64,000 nt of DNA from Dehalogenimonas sp. WBC-2. GTDB lineage: Bacteria; Chloroflexota; Dehalococcoidia; Dehalococcoidales; Dehalococcoidaceae. The stretch covers positions 1,423,902 through 1,487,901 of the forward strand of contig CP011392.1 of NCBI GenBank assembly GCA_001005265.1, in the 5' to 3' direction. Position numbers and translations under genes: made by a program. Under the pieces are notes generated by a model. The model did no database searches and was not told the DNA's origin. It saw nothing but the letters and a program-made list of their open reading frames with translations. Shown here piece after piece: positions 36,913 to 46,902 of this stretch; position 1 is the first letter of the stretch; the number at the start of each line of letters is the position of its first letter.

Positions 36913-38040
36913 ATGGCTAAGACGAGTTTCGTCCCCAATCCGGCCAGGATCAAGGTTTTTGGTTGCGGCGGTGGTGGTTGTAATGCAGTAACCCGTATGG
37001 TGCGGGAGGAAATTCAGGGTGTTGAGTTCATCGCCCTGAATACAGATGCCCAGGCATTGGCTATCACCGAAGCCCCTGTGCGCGTCCAACTCGGCGAAAA
37101 GGTCACCCGTGGCCTCGGCGCCGGCGGCGACCACACTATGGGACAGAAGGCCGCTGAGGAAAGCCGAGATGAGATCCGCGAACTGGTCACCGGTGCCGAT
37201 ATGGTCTTTGTTACCGCCGGTATGGGCGGCGGTACTGGCACCGGTTCCGCCCCTGTAGTGGCTGAAGAGGCCAAGAAGAGCGGCGCACTGACCATTGCCG
37301 TGGTCACCAAGCCTTTTAGCTTTGAGGGCGCTCACCGCACCAAGACAGCCAAGGAAGGCATTCAGAAACTTTTAGGTAAAGTTGATACTCTGATTATCAT
37401 CCCAAATGACCGGCTACTGGAACTTTGCGACCAGAAAACCGGCGTGGACGCTGCCTTCAAAATGGCCGATGATGTGTTGCACCACGGCGTTCAGGCAATT
37501 TCAGAGGTTATCACTGTTCCCGGCACCATCAACCTGGACTTCGCCGATGTCAAAGCGGTGATGAAAGATGCCGGTCCGGCCTGGATGTCCATCGGCCGCG
37601 GCACCGGTAAGAACCGCGCCATTGATGCCGCCCGCGAAGCCCTGGCCTCCCCGCTGCTGGATGTTTCCGTCACCGGCTCCCGTGGCGTCCTTTTCAACAT
37701 CGTCGGCGGCCCTGATCTCAGCCTGTACGAGGTTAATGAGGCTGCTGAAGTTATCAGAAAGTCGGTTGATCCGGATGCCAACATCATCTTTGGTGTCGGT
37801 TCCAACGCCAGCATGGGCAACGATGTTCGTATCACCCTTATCGCCACCGGTTTCCACACCAATACCGAAGAAGGCGATGCTGAAGATGATTTGACCAACC
37901 AGCTTCGCGGCATCAAAAGCGAGGATGAGTTGGACGTTCCTTCCTTCCTTCGCCGCCCGCTGTTCTCCCACCAGAGACAGGGCTTCTCTGAACCTGCCAA
38001 GACTAACACCCGCCCTCCTGCCCGCTCACCCTGGAGATAG
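36913..38040 (+). CDS. ftsZ: Cell division GTPase FtsZ
   Basis: A 375-residue tubulin homologue. [10 protein letters not shown], the [14 protein letters not shown] tubulin signature and NFADVKAVM-type loop ([14 protein letters not shown]) are present. The C-terminus is short ([24 protein letters not shown]) and departs from the usual conserved FtsA-binding peptide. AGGAGA precedes the ATG. It ends the transcript, followed by a strong terminator. Confidence 0.95.
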   Translation: MAKTSFVPNPARIKVFGCGGGGCNAVTRMVREEIQGVEFIALNTDAQALAITEAPVRVQLGEKVTRGLGAGGDHTMGQKAAEESRDEIRELVTGADMVFVTAGMGGGTGTGSAPVVAEEAKKSGALTIAVVTKPFSFEGAHRTKTAKEGIQKLLGKVDTLIIIPNDRLLELCDQKTGVDAAFKMADDVLHHGVQAISEVITVPGTINLDFADVKAVMKDAGPAWMSIGRGTGKNRAIDAAREALASPLLDVSVTGSRGVLFNIVGGPDLSLYEVNEAAEVIRKSVDPDANIIFGVGSNASMGNDVRITLIATGFHTNTEEGDAEDDLTNQLRGIKSEDELDVPSFLRRPLFSHQRQGFSEPAKTNTRPPARSPWR

Positions 38041-38062
38041 CCGGAAAATTTCATCTAAAGTC

Positions 38063-38091
38063 AGACGGCGTCCCGAATCGGGACGCCGTCT
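38063..38091 (+). terminator. Rho-independent terminator after ftsZ
   Basis: A perfect 14-bp stem, AGACGGCGTCCCGA with its complement around a one-base loop, followed by a T-rich run. It is nearly symmetrical, so it may also serve the convergent small gene. Confidence 0.88.
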
Positions 38092-38128
38092 TCTTTGTGT
38101 GTGATCATCTGTCACCAGCCCGAGGACG

Positions 38129-38437
38129 TCAGCGTCTGGACAGGAACAATAAGCCCAAACCAACAGCAATTATTATGGTAGCCCAGACGAAGCTGGAGGC
38201 CAACCCGATAATAAGCTGGTACGAGATAAGCACTACCGCCACTCCACCCAACAGCAGCCCCATGCCTGCAAACCGCAAAGCCGAATTGCCCTTATCCGGT
38301 TTTTCATCTTCCGCGCCATCTTCATCATACTCATCATCAAAATTGTCGTTGCCGCCGCCGGCCAACCAGCGCCAGACTACCATAGTGCACAGCAGTACGG
38401 CTACAATAATTACTATTTCCAGAGCACCTATTTTCAT
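38129..38437 (-). CDS. Small membrane protein with acidic loop
   Basis: A 102-residue protein with one N-terminal membrane helix (about 5-25), an acidic stretch (DNFDDEYDEDGAEDEKPDK) and two further helices (about 55-98), ending in Arg-Arg. No family is recognised. AGGATC precedes the ATG. It is convergent with ftsZ. Confidence 0.65.
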   Translation of the reverse strand: MKIGALEIVIIVAVLLCTMVVWRWLAGGGNDNFDDEYDEDGAEDEKPDKGNSALRFAGMGLLLGGVAVVLISYQLIIGLASSFVWATIIIAVGLGLLFLSRR

Positions 38438-38627
38438 GCGGGTTGATCCTGACTAAGGTTTATGAGACACAGCTTATCCAGCCTACTGATTCGTGTCAAT
38501 ATCTTTACGAACCCCAAGTACATAGAAGAGAAAATACAGAGTTTATCGGGAACTAGGGTAGCCTAAACTACAATACTATTGCGAGGGGGGCAGTAGATAG
38601 AGTTAAAGCGAGACAGGCAACTGAGAT

Positions 38628-41066
38628 TTAATCCCGCAACTTGGCATTCAATTCTGTCGCCAGAGTAGACACTATCTCTGTCATCACCTTGTCCACCGCG
38701 GCGTCAGTCAGAGTTGATTCTGCCGATTGGAACGTCAGGCGATAGGCCAATGATTTCTTATCTTCGGCCAGTTGCTTACCGGCGTAGACGTCAAAAAGGC
38801 TGATCTCCTTAAGTAGCGGGAAAGCCGCCAGCACGTCAATAACCTGCTGATGGGTAACCTCGGCGTCTACGACAATTGCGATGTCTCTTACCGCCGCTGG
38901 GTAGCGCGGTAGCGGCCGGTAGGCGCGGCCGGGACGGACTTTTTGTATTAAAACAGCAAGATCAATCTCAAACAGATAAACCTTTTCACTTATGTCAAAA
39001 TTGCGGGCCACCCGGGGGTGGAGTTCGCCGATAACACCAAACGGCACACCGTCAATAGTGAACTGCGCCTGAGTTCCTGCCCTCAGACCGCCGTCATTGG
39101 CAATTTCCAGCTTATAGGGCACCTGGATACGATCTAAAATAGTTTCCAACAGACCTTTGATGTCATAAAAATCAAATGTTCTTTTGCTATGTTGCCAGCC
39201 AGTCGGTTCAGCATCCCCGGCAATAAGACCGCAAACCACTTCCGCTTCAACAGGTAGAGCTTTCTTTTGCGCCCGGTACACTCTGCCTACCTCAAAAAGC
39301 CGAAGACCGCCGTCTTCAAAACGGCGATTGGCCGAAAAAGCAGCCAGCAGTGAGGCACGCAGCGTAGTACGCATGCACTCCTGTTCACTCGTCATTGGAT
39401 TCAATAGTTTTATAGGTGTAATGCTATGTTCACTGTCAGTCGTCGTCCGGATTAGTGCGTCCTTGCTGGAAAGTGACATCGAAGACAATTCCTGGAAACC
39501 ATATCCCACCAAGGCCATGCGGAATAACTTTTTGAATCCCATCATCGGCGGGCCGACCCGCTTGGGGATGGCTCCAGACAAAGAGTGGTAGGGTATTTTG
39601 TCATATCCGACAATCCGCGCCACTTCTTCAATGATATCTTCTTCGATATTCAAATCAGTACGCCACCACGGGGGATAAACCCGGATATACTGACCCCCAG
39701 TGTGCATACCGGTGTCTTCTTCGTTGGTATTCTCGTTATACCAGGTCAGGCCAAGAGACTTGATAGCTCTGGTGACCTGGCCGAAATCATAACCACTGCC
39801 CAATACGGCATTGATACGATCTATTGAGACCAGTATACCGTAAGCGTACTGTTTCACCGGATGAACATCAATCACATTGCTTTGGGCTGCCCCGCCGCAA
39901 ATTTCCAGCACCAGTTGCGTTGCTCTTTTAAGAGCGTGCAACGGCATTTCAATATTCAAATTACGCTCAAAGCGGGATGAGGCTTCAGACAGCATCTTCA
40001 GACGATGCGCTGTCCGGTGGATGGACGCGGCATTGAAGGCGGCTGATTCCAGCACAATATTGGTAGTAGCGGCTGAAACTTCACTATTGGCTCCACCCAT
40101 CACTCCACCAATAGCAATCGATTTTTCCGCGTCAGCAATCATCAGGGTATCAGCAGTGAGATTTCTTTCCTCACCGTCAAGAGTGATGAACTTCTCACCT
40201 TCGGCTGCAGCCCGGACAACTATCTTGCCGCCCTTAATCTGATTCAGATCAAAGGCATGCATCGGCTGGCCGTATTCCAGCATAACGTAATTGGTTATGT
40301 CGACAACATTGTTGATCGGCCGCTGCCCTAGAGCCGCAAGTCGTGCTTTAAGCCATTCGGGTGACTCTCCGACTTTGATCCCCTTAACAACACTGGCGGT
40401 ATAACGCGGACACAGGTCGGGCGCCTGGATCTCAACATTGAGCGACTCTTTGACATCCGCACCTTTTTCCTCATAAGCCGTTTCCGGCAACCGGATGCCG
40501 TTTTGGCCGGTAACCGCCGCTATTTCACGGGCAATACCTGTTATAGAGAAGCAGTCGGCGCGGTTAGGAGTAACATCAATGTTCAACACCTTCTCGCCCA
40601 ATACTTCCCCAAGAGGAGTTCCGATTACGGCCGCAGCATCCAGTTCCAAAATACCTTCATGGTTTTCAGACAAGCCGAGTTCTTTTTCCGACAGCACCAT
40701 ACCCCGGGATTCCACGCCACGGATCATCGCCGGTTTCAATTCAGTCGCCCGCCCGGTGTGACCGTCAACCAATTTAACACCAACACCAGCAAAGGCTACT
40801 TTCTGGCCAATCCGGACATTGGGCGCCCCGCAGACCACTTTGGGTTTCTCGGTAGCGCCCGTATCGACAGTAACCAACCTTAGCCGGTCGGCATTAGGGT
40901 GGCTTTCGACAGCCAGAACCTCAGCCACCACAATCCCTTTCCACTCGGGAACGGTGGATTCAATGTCAGAAACCTCGTTACCGGCTAAAGTCAGCTTTTC
41001 AGCGATCTCTTCTACCGGGAGAGTAATATCAACGTAATCTTTGAGCCAGGAAATCGGCGCTTTCAT
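38628..41066 (-). CDS. pheT: Phenylalanyl-tRNA synthetase beta subunit
   Basis: An 812-residue subunit with the expected order: EMAP-like tRNA-binding domain (residues about 40-150, PNADRLRLVTVDTG), B3/B4 editing domain (NVVDITNYVMLEYGQPMHAFD), B5 and a C-terminal anticodon-binding domain (RYPAAVRDIAIVVD). Length is typical. The ATG overlaps the pheS stop by one base. Confidence 0.96.
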   Translation of the reverse strand: MKAPISWLKDYVDITLPVEEIAEKLTLAGNEVSDIESTVPEWKGIVVAEVLAVESHPNADRLRLVTVDTGATEKPKVVCGAPNVRIGQKVAFAGVGVKLVDGHTGRATELKPAMIRGVESRGMVLSEKELGLSENHEGILELDAAAVIGTPLGEVLGEKVLNIDVTPNRADCFSITGIAREIAAVTGQNGIRLPETAYEEKGADVKESLNVEIQAPDLCPRYTASVVKGIKVGESPEWLKARLAALGQRPINNVVDITNYVMLEYGQPMHAFDLNQIKGGKIVVRAAAEGEKFITLDGEERNLTADTLMIADAEKSIAIGGVMGGANSEVSAATTNIVLESAAFNAASIHRTAHRLKMLSEASSRFERNLNIEMPLHALKRATQLVLEICGGAAQSNVIDVHPVKQYAYGILVSIDRINAVLGSGYDFGQVTRAIKSLGLTWYNENTNEEDTGMHTGGQYIRVYPPWWRTDLNIEEDIIEEVARIVGYDKIPYHSLSGAIPKRVGPPMMGFKKLFRMALVGYGFQELSSMSLSSKDALIRTTTDSEHSITPIKLLNPMTSEQECMRTTLRASLLAAFSANRRFEDGGLRLFEVGRVYRAQKKALPVEAEVVCGLIAGDAEPTGWQHSKRTFDFYDIKGLLETILDRIQVPYKLEIANDGGLRAGTQAQFTIDGVPFGVIGELHPRVARNFDISEKVYLFEIDLAVLIQKVRPGRAYRPLPRYPAAVRDIAIVVDAEVTHQQVIDVLAAFPLLKEISLFDVYAGKQLAEDKKSLAYRLTFQSAESTLTDAAVDKVMTEIVSTLATELNAKLRD

Positions 41067-42106
41067 TAAAATTGCCTCAGGAATCGTAAATCATTAGAGT
41101 AAAAAAGCCGGATATCATCAATGCCGTATCGCAACATCGGTAAACGTTCCACTCCGATACCGAAAGCGAAACCGGTGTAGATCTGAGGATCGATTCCGAC
41201 ACCCTTAAGCACATTGGGGTGCACCATTCCGGCACCAAGTATCTCCAACCAGCCTGAATCACCGCAAACCCGGCATCCGGCGCCTTTGCAGGAACCGCAT
41301 TCAATAGCCATCTCGACACCCGGTTCTACGAACGGGAAGAAGTCACACCTGAAACGCACTTTGCGGTTCGGGCCAAAGAAGCGGCGGGCAAATTCATACA
41401 ATGTACCTTTGAGTTGGGCCATGGTGACATTTCTGTCCACCATCAACCCCTCCACCTGATGGAACATCGGCAAATGACTGGCATCAGTCGCCTCATAGCG
41501 ATACACGCGCCCCGGTACCACGATACGGAAAGGCGGCTCCTGATACTTTTCCATAAAACGCACCTGCATCGGAGAAGTATGCGTCCGTAGCAGCATATGA
41601 CGTTCACCGTTGTCATCCGCATCATCCAGCCAGAAGGTTTGCATCATATCTCGCGCCGGATGTTCTTTAGGAATATTCAGGGCATCGAAGTTATAGCGGT
41701 CCAGCTCCACCTCCGGGCCTTCCACCACCGAAAAGCCAAGAGAAGAAAAAATATCGGTGATCTCGTTGATGACCCGTGTCACCGGATGCAGCCGCCCGGC
41801 CAGCCAGGGTCGACCGGGTAAACTGATATCAATATCGTTCAGGCTATTGATATGTTGCTCCGCCAGACTTTCCTCTTTGACTTCCAGCGCGGCTTCCAAT
41901 TCTTCTCTAAGTACGTTGGCCAGGCCACCGGTTTTTTTCCGTTCCTCGATGGACAAAACGCCCAGACCGCGGAGGACAGAAACAAGTTCGCTCTTCTTGC
42001 CCAGATAAGTCACCCTCCACGCCTCCAGCGCATCTATGGTGGCGGTCTTTTCAAGCTCAGAGAGCGCCCTTTGTTTGAGGTTTTCGAGTGCAGTTATATC
42101 AGTCAT
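41066..42106 (-). CDS. pheS: Phenylalanyl-tRNA synthetase alpha subunit
   Basis: About 346 residues, the catalytic class II subunit. The N-terminal coiled coil is followed by [40 protein letters not shown] (motif 2 region) and [14 protein letters not shown] (motif 3). [14 protein letters not shown] Cys cluster lies before motif 3, as in many bacterial forms. ATG 42106 follows GGAAG; TTG 42112 is the longer alternative. Confidence 0.96.
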   Translation of the reverse strand: MTDITALENLKQRALSELEKTATIDALEAWRVTYLGKKSELVSVLRGLGVLSIEERKKTGGLANVLREELEAALEVKEESLAEQHINSLNDIDISLPGRPWLAGRLHPVTRVINEITDIFSSLGFSVVEGPEVELDRYNFDALNIPKEHPARDMMQTFWLDDADDNGERHMLLRTHTSPMQVRFMEKYQEPPFRIVVPGRVYRYEATDASHLPMFHQVEGLMVDRNVTMAQLKGTLYEFARRFFGPNRKVRFRCDFFPFVEPGVEMAIECGSCKGAGCRVCGDSGWLEILGAGMVHPNVLKGVGIDPQIYTGFAFGIGVERLPMLRYGIDDIRLFYSNDLRFLRQF

Positions 42107-42129
42107 CTTCAATTGCTTCCAGAATAAGG

Positions 42130-42159
42130 ATTATAGCCACATCTTCTACCGCCGGTCAA
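42130..42159 (-). promoter_or_regulatory. pheST promoter
   Basis: On the complement TTGACC (42154-42159), 18-bp spacer, TATAAT (42130-42135), then a 20-24 base leader containing GGAAG before the pheS ATG. Confidence 0.65.
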
Positions 42160-42237
42160 ATACCCGGCTGCCAATTGTACGTTCCGGCTATTTTTATATT
42201 ATTATGTTAGATGAGACTTTAAGGGAGATATATATCA

Positions 42238-43363
42238 TGTCAACTCGCTGGAAAATTACCCTCGGCACCGTTTTTGCCGTTACCGCGCTGGTGATAAGTT
42301 TTGGCTTAGGCTATGTGACCGCCGCCCTGTCGCCCATATCAAATGATTCTTTGGCCCGCGTCATTGACGCCTGGGACACCATAACCGGCAGTTACGTCGA
42401 ACCGGGAAAGATCGATGAAAATGCCCTGGCTGAAGCCGCTATCCGCGGCATGATGGAACAATTGAGTGACCCCTACTCCGCTTATCTGGACACCGCGGCC
42501 TATGAGGCCACACTGGATGATTTTGACGGCACCTATTCAGGTATCGGCGCTGAAATGGCTGTCAGGGACGGAAGTCTCATCATTATCGCTGTTTACCCTG
42601 AGTCCCCGGCTGCCCTGGCCGGATTGATGGCTGGTGATATCATAACCACAGTTGACGGTAAAACAACCTTGGATTTAACCTTGGCTGAACTCGGCCTTTG
42701 GTACGCGGTGAAGCCGGTACCACCGTGACTATAGGTATTGAACGCGATGGCAGCGCACTGTCATTCATCATTACCCGCGCCAAGATCACTGCACCTTCGG
42801 TTAATCTGGAAATGCTGGGCAACATTGCCCACATCACTATCACCAGTTTCAACCAGCATACCGATGAAGAATTACTGCCGGTTATCAAGGAAATTGCGTC
42901 AAACGGCGCAGTGGCGATAATCCTTGATCTCCGTTACAACCCCGGTGGTCTGGTCACTACCGTGGTCAACACCGCCAGTTATTTTATTACTGACGGCACC
43001 GTGCTCACCATTAAAGACCGTGACGGCGGCAGCACCACTCATAAAGTCATCAAACAACCGTCAACCACCAGTCTGCCTATGGTGGTGCTGGTGAACGCAT
43101 ATTCCGCCTCCGGCTCAGAGGTACTGGCCGGAGCGCTCCAGGATCATGACCGCGCCGTCGTCGCCGGAGCCCAAACCTTCGGCAAGGGTTCGGTCAATCA
43201 ATTATTTGAACTGCCCGGCGGAACCGGCATCTACCTCACCATCGCCCGCTGGTATACACCTGACGGTCATTTGATAGAAGGAATCGGTATTACTCCTGAT
43301 TACCCGCTCGACCTCACCGGCGACGATCTGTTGAACTGGGCTATCGATTATCTTGGTGGCTAG
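42238..43363 (+). pseudogene. S41-family C-terminal processing protease, frameshifted at about 42.70 kb
   Basis: The first 160 residues (ATG 42238, GGGAG upstream) hold a membrane anchor and the start of a PDZ domain (SGIGAEMAV, PAALAGLMAGDIITTVDGK). After LAELGL the frame breaks; the rest continues in the +1-related frame as VRGEAGTTVTI, then the catalytic domain ILDLRYNPGGL, SASGSEVLAGAL (Ser) and FGKGSVNQL (Lys). The break is at CTTTGG, where one more T would restore the expected LLVRGE junction. Full length would be about 375 residues. Deletion in a T run, a genuine pseudogene or a sequencing slip cannot be separated here. Confidence 0.85.
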
Positions 43364-43412
43364 GGCGAAAGCTTACGGCACCACGCCGCTTACCTTTTTG
43401 CTAGTAACATAA

Positions 43413-43428
43413 AGAGGGCGCTTCCGCG
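43413..43428 (-). terminator. Hairpin terminator after the 72-residue gene
   Basis: GGGCGC-TTCC-GCGCCC forms a short GC stem; on the complement it is followed by TCTTTATGTT. It fits the end of the minus-strand gene at 43471 better than the protease on the other strand. Confidence 0.5.
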
Positions 43429-43470
43429 CCCCTGTAGTGCCGAGGTTCAACTTTAGTGTTTACCAGGTTT

Positions 43471-43689
43471 TCAGTTCGTCTTCCCCAGCACATCGTCCAC
43501 CACAGCCGCCGTCGCATCCAGACCGTTCAAATCGAGCGGCAGCCCCATTTCCCGGAGCTCATTATAGCCCAACCCCCGGAACTTCCGCCTCGCCGCTGTC
43601 CGGCACATCTCGTCGTAGAGTTCAGTCCAGTTATACCCGGCACGGCAGGCGCATTCCCGTACGAATTCATGAAGATGGGGGTGTGTCAT
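43471..43689 (-). CDS. Hypothetical small acidic protein
   Basis: A 72-residue protein from ATG 43689, or 100 from TTG 43773. It begins MTHPHLHEFVRECACRAG and is rich in Asp, Glu and Leu, with no membrane helix. TATAAT at 43700-43705 lies ten bases upstream of the ATG, supporting that start, and a hairpin follows the stop. I do not recognise the family. Confidence 0.5.
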   Translation of the reverse strand: MTHPHLHEFVRECACRAGYNWTELYDEMCRTAARRKFRGLGYNELREMGLPLDLNGLDATAAVVDDVLGKTN

Positions 43690-43941
43690 ATCGTCGGCTA
43701 TTATAAACGTTGCCGTATATGACCATGCAAAGTCATCTGCCGGAGTTATGAGCCGTCTGCCGCCTTGTGTCAAGGCTTAAGTCCAACGCTTAAGCTCTAA
43801 AGCGCGTAATCTTTCGCAATCGCCACTCTATGCCAAGGGTGGACAAATGAAAAGGCCCTCAGCCAATCCATCTTCTTCCATTCAATGGGGACAAGATTAA
43901 TGGGCAGAAACCTATTGACTTACCCAATAAAAAACAGTGTT

Positions 43942-44304
43942 ACCAAGCAGAGCTATAAGCCGAGTTCTGTACCCTTCAATGAAGGGCGGCAGCCATCTAT
44001 CTAGGCCCGCCGTTACCGGCAGGCTCAAGCGGCCAACCCGGGAACAACGCGGACGCGCCTTAAGTTCCCCTATTTGGCCTTGCTCCAGGTGGGGTTTTCA
44101 CGGCCGGACGGTTTCCCGCCCGCCGGTGAGCTCTTACCTCGCCATTTCACCCTTACCCGTACCCTTGCAGGCCGTTGGCGGTATGTTTCTGTTGCACTTT
44201 CCGTAGGGTCGCCCCTCCCGGGAGTTACCCGGCACCCCGTCCGACGGAGCTCGGACTTTCCTCCCCGACGCTAGGTCGCGGCGGCTGCCCACTCTGCTTG
44301 GCGG
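43942..44304 (-). ncRNA. rnpB: RNase P RNA, bacterial type A
   Basis: The complement contains the conserved blocks of type A RNase P RNA: GAGGAAAGTCCGAGC near the 5' side, the CAACAGAAA segment, AAGGGTGAAATGGCGAGGTAAGAGC in the middle region and AGATAGATG with ACAGAACTCGGCTTA near the 3' end. The terminal helix P1 is formed by CCAAGCAGAG (44293-44302) and CTCTGCTTGG (43943-43952). A T run follows immediately downstream as terminator. Confidence 0.97.
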
Positions 44305-44308
44305 TTCT

Positions 44309-44337
44309 AATGTAACTTATACCGCTTTTTATGTCAA
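44309..44337 (-). promoter_or_regulatory. rnpB promoter
   Basis: TTGACA (44332-44337), 17-bp spacer, TACATT (44309-44314) on the complement. The expected start point, near 44302, coincides with the first base of helix P1. Confidence 0.75.
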
Positions 44338-44489
44338 TCGGTCTGCGCGTAGTCGACCCTTATTTTTCGCTGACCGCTGAAAGCCATGAACATGATTATC
44401 ACCTCACTAGTTGAAAGATGAAAAAGAGGTTGTTACTGTTGCACAGGTCTGTATGCCAAGATTATTCTAATGACCTTTCAATGAGAAAT

Positions 44490-46091
44490 TCATCCCAACC
44501 ACACCGCCCCCCGTTCACAGGCGCTGATGCATTGCCCGCACCTGGTACATTTCGTCATATCCACGGTAAAACCTTTGACCTGATTAACTATGTCACAACT
44601 CAGGCACCGTCCGGCTTCAGTCCTGGCTGCGTATTCAGGTAAAGTCAGTTCCACCTGGGCGTAGCCGCCAGGCATCATGTTTGTCGTCACCTCTGCCTGA
44701 CGTGCTTTCGAGGGATGATTTACCGGTAGCAGTAGGCCGTCTCCCACCGCCAGACGCTCATCAATATTACCGCTGCCGCCCAGATACTTATCCATCTCTG
44801 AAGCTGCCCAGCGCCCCGCCGCGATAGCCTCTATCACCGAGCGCAATTCACTGACCGCATCGCCGGCTGAAAAGAACCCCGGCCTCTGATAGACGCAATC
44901 GCTGTTGCTTTCAATGCCCATGGCATTGATTACAATATCTGCCTCAATGAATCGTTCAGAACCGGGCATGGATTCTGTTTTCAATTTACCCTCTCGGTCA
45001 AAGCCGAACGCCCGCATCTTATAATGCTCCACTCCGGCAATCCGTCCACCACGGCGCACTACCTTGGGATACACCCTCCAGGAGTGCACCGTCGCCCCGC
45101 CGTCAAAGGCCTCTTCTGATTGCCCCACCTCTGATTCACCGTCACACCGGTACTCTATTGATATCATATGGATCTCGGTAACACCCAGGCTTTGTGCTTT
45201 CAACGCACAATCAAAAGCCATTTTGCCGCCACCCAGGATAACCAACCGACTGCCAGATTCAACGCTTTCAGCGTTGCCCGCATCAGCCAGAAAATCTTTG
45301 CCGGTCAGGCTGGCATCTACAGTTATCGGCGGCATTTTAGGCTGCCTGTGCAACCCGGCAGCCATGAGCACCGTCTCAAATCCCTGGCCGAATAGTGCTT
45401 CCGGTGACTCCACACGATAGCCGGTTTGGATTTTAACTCCTGCTTCTTCGATTTCCTGAATCTCTTTCCGCAGTACCTCTTTGGGCAGATGCCAGTCCCG
45501 GATGCTGTGGCACATCTTGCCGCCCGGCTCATCCAAAGAGTCAAATACGGTTACGCCGTGACCTAGGCGGGCCAGAAAATATGCCGCCGTCAATCCCGCA
45601 GGTCCAGAACCTATGACCGCGGCGCGGCGGCCGGTAGGCTGGGCAGGTTTGAACCGTTTTTTCCACGCATCCCTGGCGTATTCGGCAGCAGCCCTTTTAA
45701 GTTCGCGGATTAGTACCGGTTTATCCAGACACCCGCGTTGGCAGACGTTTTCACACGGGCTGAGGCAAACATAGCCGCAAACTGCCGGAAATGGCATCTT
45801 TTCACGGATGACTGCCACTGATTCATCGTAATCACCCTTGGCTACAAACCGGACATACCGCGCTACATCAATCCCAGCCGGACAAGCCGCCGCACAGGGG
45901 TATTCCGCCAGTTTGAGCGCTTCGGTTTCCCGTTCTAAGGTAATAGCGCCTTCGGTGCAGGCATTTACACATAATCCACAGCCGTTGCACAAATCGCTGA
46001 ACCATTCCATTTTTGTGCCGGAGTCCAGGTCAACGAACGAAGCCTTTTTCTTAAGAGGTACTAAAGGCCGTAAGCCCTTTTTATTCCCCAT
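44490..46091 (-). CDS. FAD/NAD(P)-dependent oxidoreductase with terminal ferredoxin domains (GltD-like)
   Basis: About 533 residues. It has an N-terminal 4Fe-4S motif (CNGCGLCVNAC), the GltD-type cysteine region (CAAACPAGIDVARYV and CGYVCLSPCENVCQRGC), an FAD GxGxxG loop (AVIGSGPAGLTAAYFLA), an NAD(P) loop (LVILGGGKMAFDCAL), and a C-terminal CTRCGQCISAC. Such proteins pass electrons between NAD(P)H and ferredoxin or a partner enzyme; no partner gene is adjacent. ATG 46091 with GGAGG eight bases upstream is preferred over GTG 46097. Confidence 0.9.
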   Translation of the reverse strand: MGNKKGLRPLVPLKKKASFVDLDSGTKMEWFSDLCNGCGLCVNACTEGAITLERETEALKLAEYPCAAACPAGIDVARYVRFVAKGDYDESVAVIREKMPFPAVCGYVCLSPCENVCQRGCLDKPVLIRELKRAAAEYARDAWKKRFKPAQPTGRRAAVIGSGPAGLTAAYFLARLGHGVTVFDSLDEPGGKMCHSIRDWHLPKEVLRKEIQEIEEAGVKIQTGYRVESPEALFGQGFETVLMAAGLHRQPKMPPITVDASLTGKDFLADAGNAESVESGSRLVILGGGKMAFDCALKAQSLGVTEIHMISIEYRCDGESEVGQSEEAFDGGATVHSWRVYPKVVRRGGRIAGVEHYKMRAFGFDREGKLKTESMPGSERFIEADIVINAMGIESNSDCVYQRPGFFSAGDAVSELRSVIEAIAAGRWAASEMDKYLGGSGNIDERLAVGDGLLLPVNHPSKARQAEVTTNMMPGGYAQVELTLPEYAARTEAGRCLSCDIVNQVKGFTVDMTKCTRCGQCISACERGAVWLG

Positions 46092-46902
46092 GTACACATC
46101 CTCCCTTCGTTAATTACCCGTTTTAAGACTGTATTGCACTATATCAACTATTAGGTACTAATACTTTAAGTTTAATACCGGAGAGTGCCTAGGTCAATAA
46201 GTATCCCCGGGATTGAAGAACAGTAACAATCTAAGCACCTTGACAACCAGCTTCTGTGACAATTGAAGAAAAACCGAATTACTCTTTATCTTTTCTGTCC
46301 ATTTCTCATTGTCGTAGATGCACAACATGTTGTATCCAGATACTCACCCCACCCACTCCAACGTTTTAAACGGATTTTCCATCGGCCATAGATTAAACCT
46401 AAAAATATTTTTTATGTTTCGGCCTGATGACGAGTTTCGTTTCTATCTGGATGAAGATCACGATGCCGTTAAGATCAAGTACTGGTTTATGTATTGATGC
46501 GACAGAACCAGAGAACGATTGTCAGGAAGTGCCTTCGACCTGCTCAAAGAAATCTACGACTACCTGATGGAAGTCGGCACGATCAGGACAGAGTGCGATA
46601 GAGCTTAACTAGTTAACTGAATAGCTTAATGATTCAAAAGAAGACTTCAGTTTAATGGAAATCCCCTTTTTATTGCCTTTATGAAAACCAGTACCCTTTG
46701 AATAACACCATTTTAATCGTATTTTACGCCATTAAATCATCGAAAATAATCACAGGGAAAGTTCACAGTAGATCACAAAGAGTTGTTCGACCACATTATT
46801 GCTATGGGGACAAAGCAGATCGCTGATTACAATCGCAACCACCGCATTCAACACTACCTACAAGTAACCAGACCAATTTGTGAATAATATCAAAACAGCC
46901 AA
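46092..46902. other. Gene-poor 0.8-kb stretch with coding relics
   Basis: No intact gene. Besides the relic at 46414-46608, the frame from about 46757 to 46881 reads FTVDHKELFDHIIAMG then TKQIADYNRNHRIQHYLQV before a stop, looking like the tail of a lost gene. The stretch marks the left border of the accessory region. Confidence 0.4.
46414..46608 (+). pseudogene. Short coding relic with one in-frame TGA
   Basis: From ATG 46414 the frame reads FRPDDEFRFYLDEDHDAVK, IKYWFMY, TGA (46495-46497), then CDRTRERLSGSAFDLLKEI and YDYLMEVGTIRTECDRA before TAA. Amino-acid character is protein-like on both sides of the stop in one frame. It is most simply a decayed small gene; recoding of the UGA is not supported by any hairpin I could find. 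Family not recognised. Confidence 0.35.

Noticed and set aside
43937-44274. Short frames across 43.9-44.3 kb
   Set aside because: The DNA is the RNase P RNA gene on the minus strand; no protein is expected.
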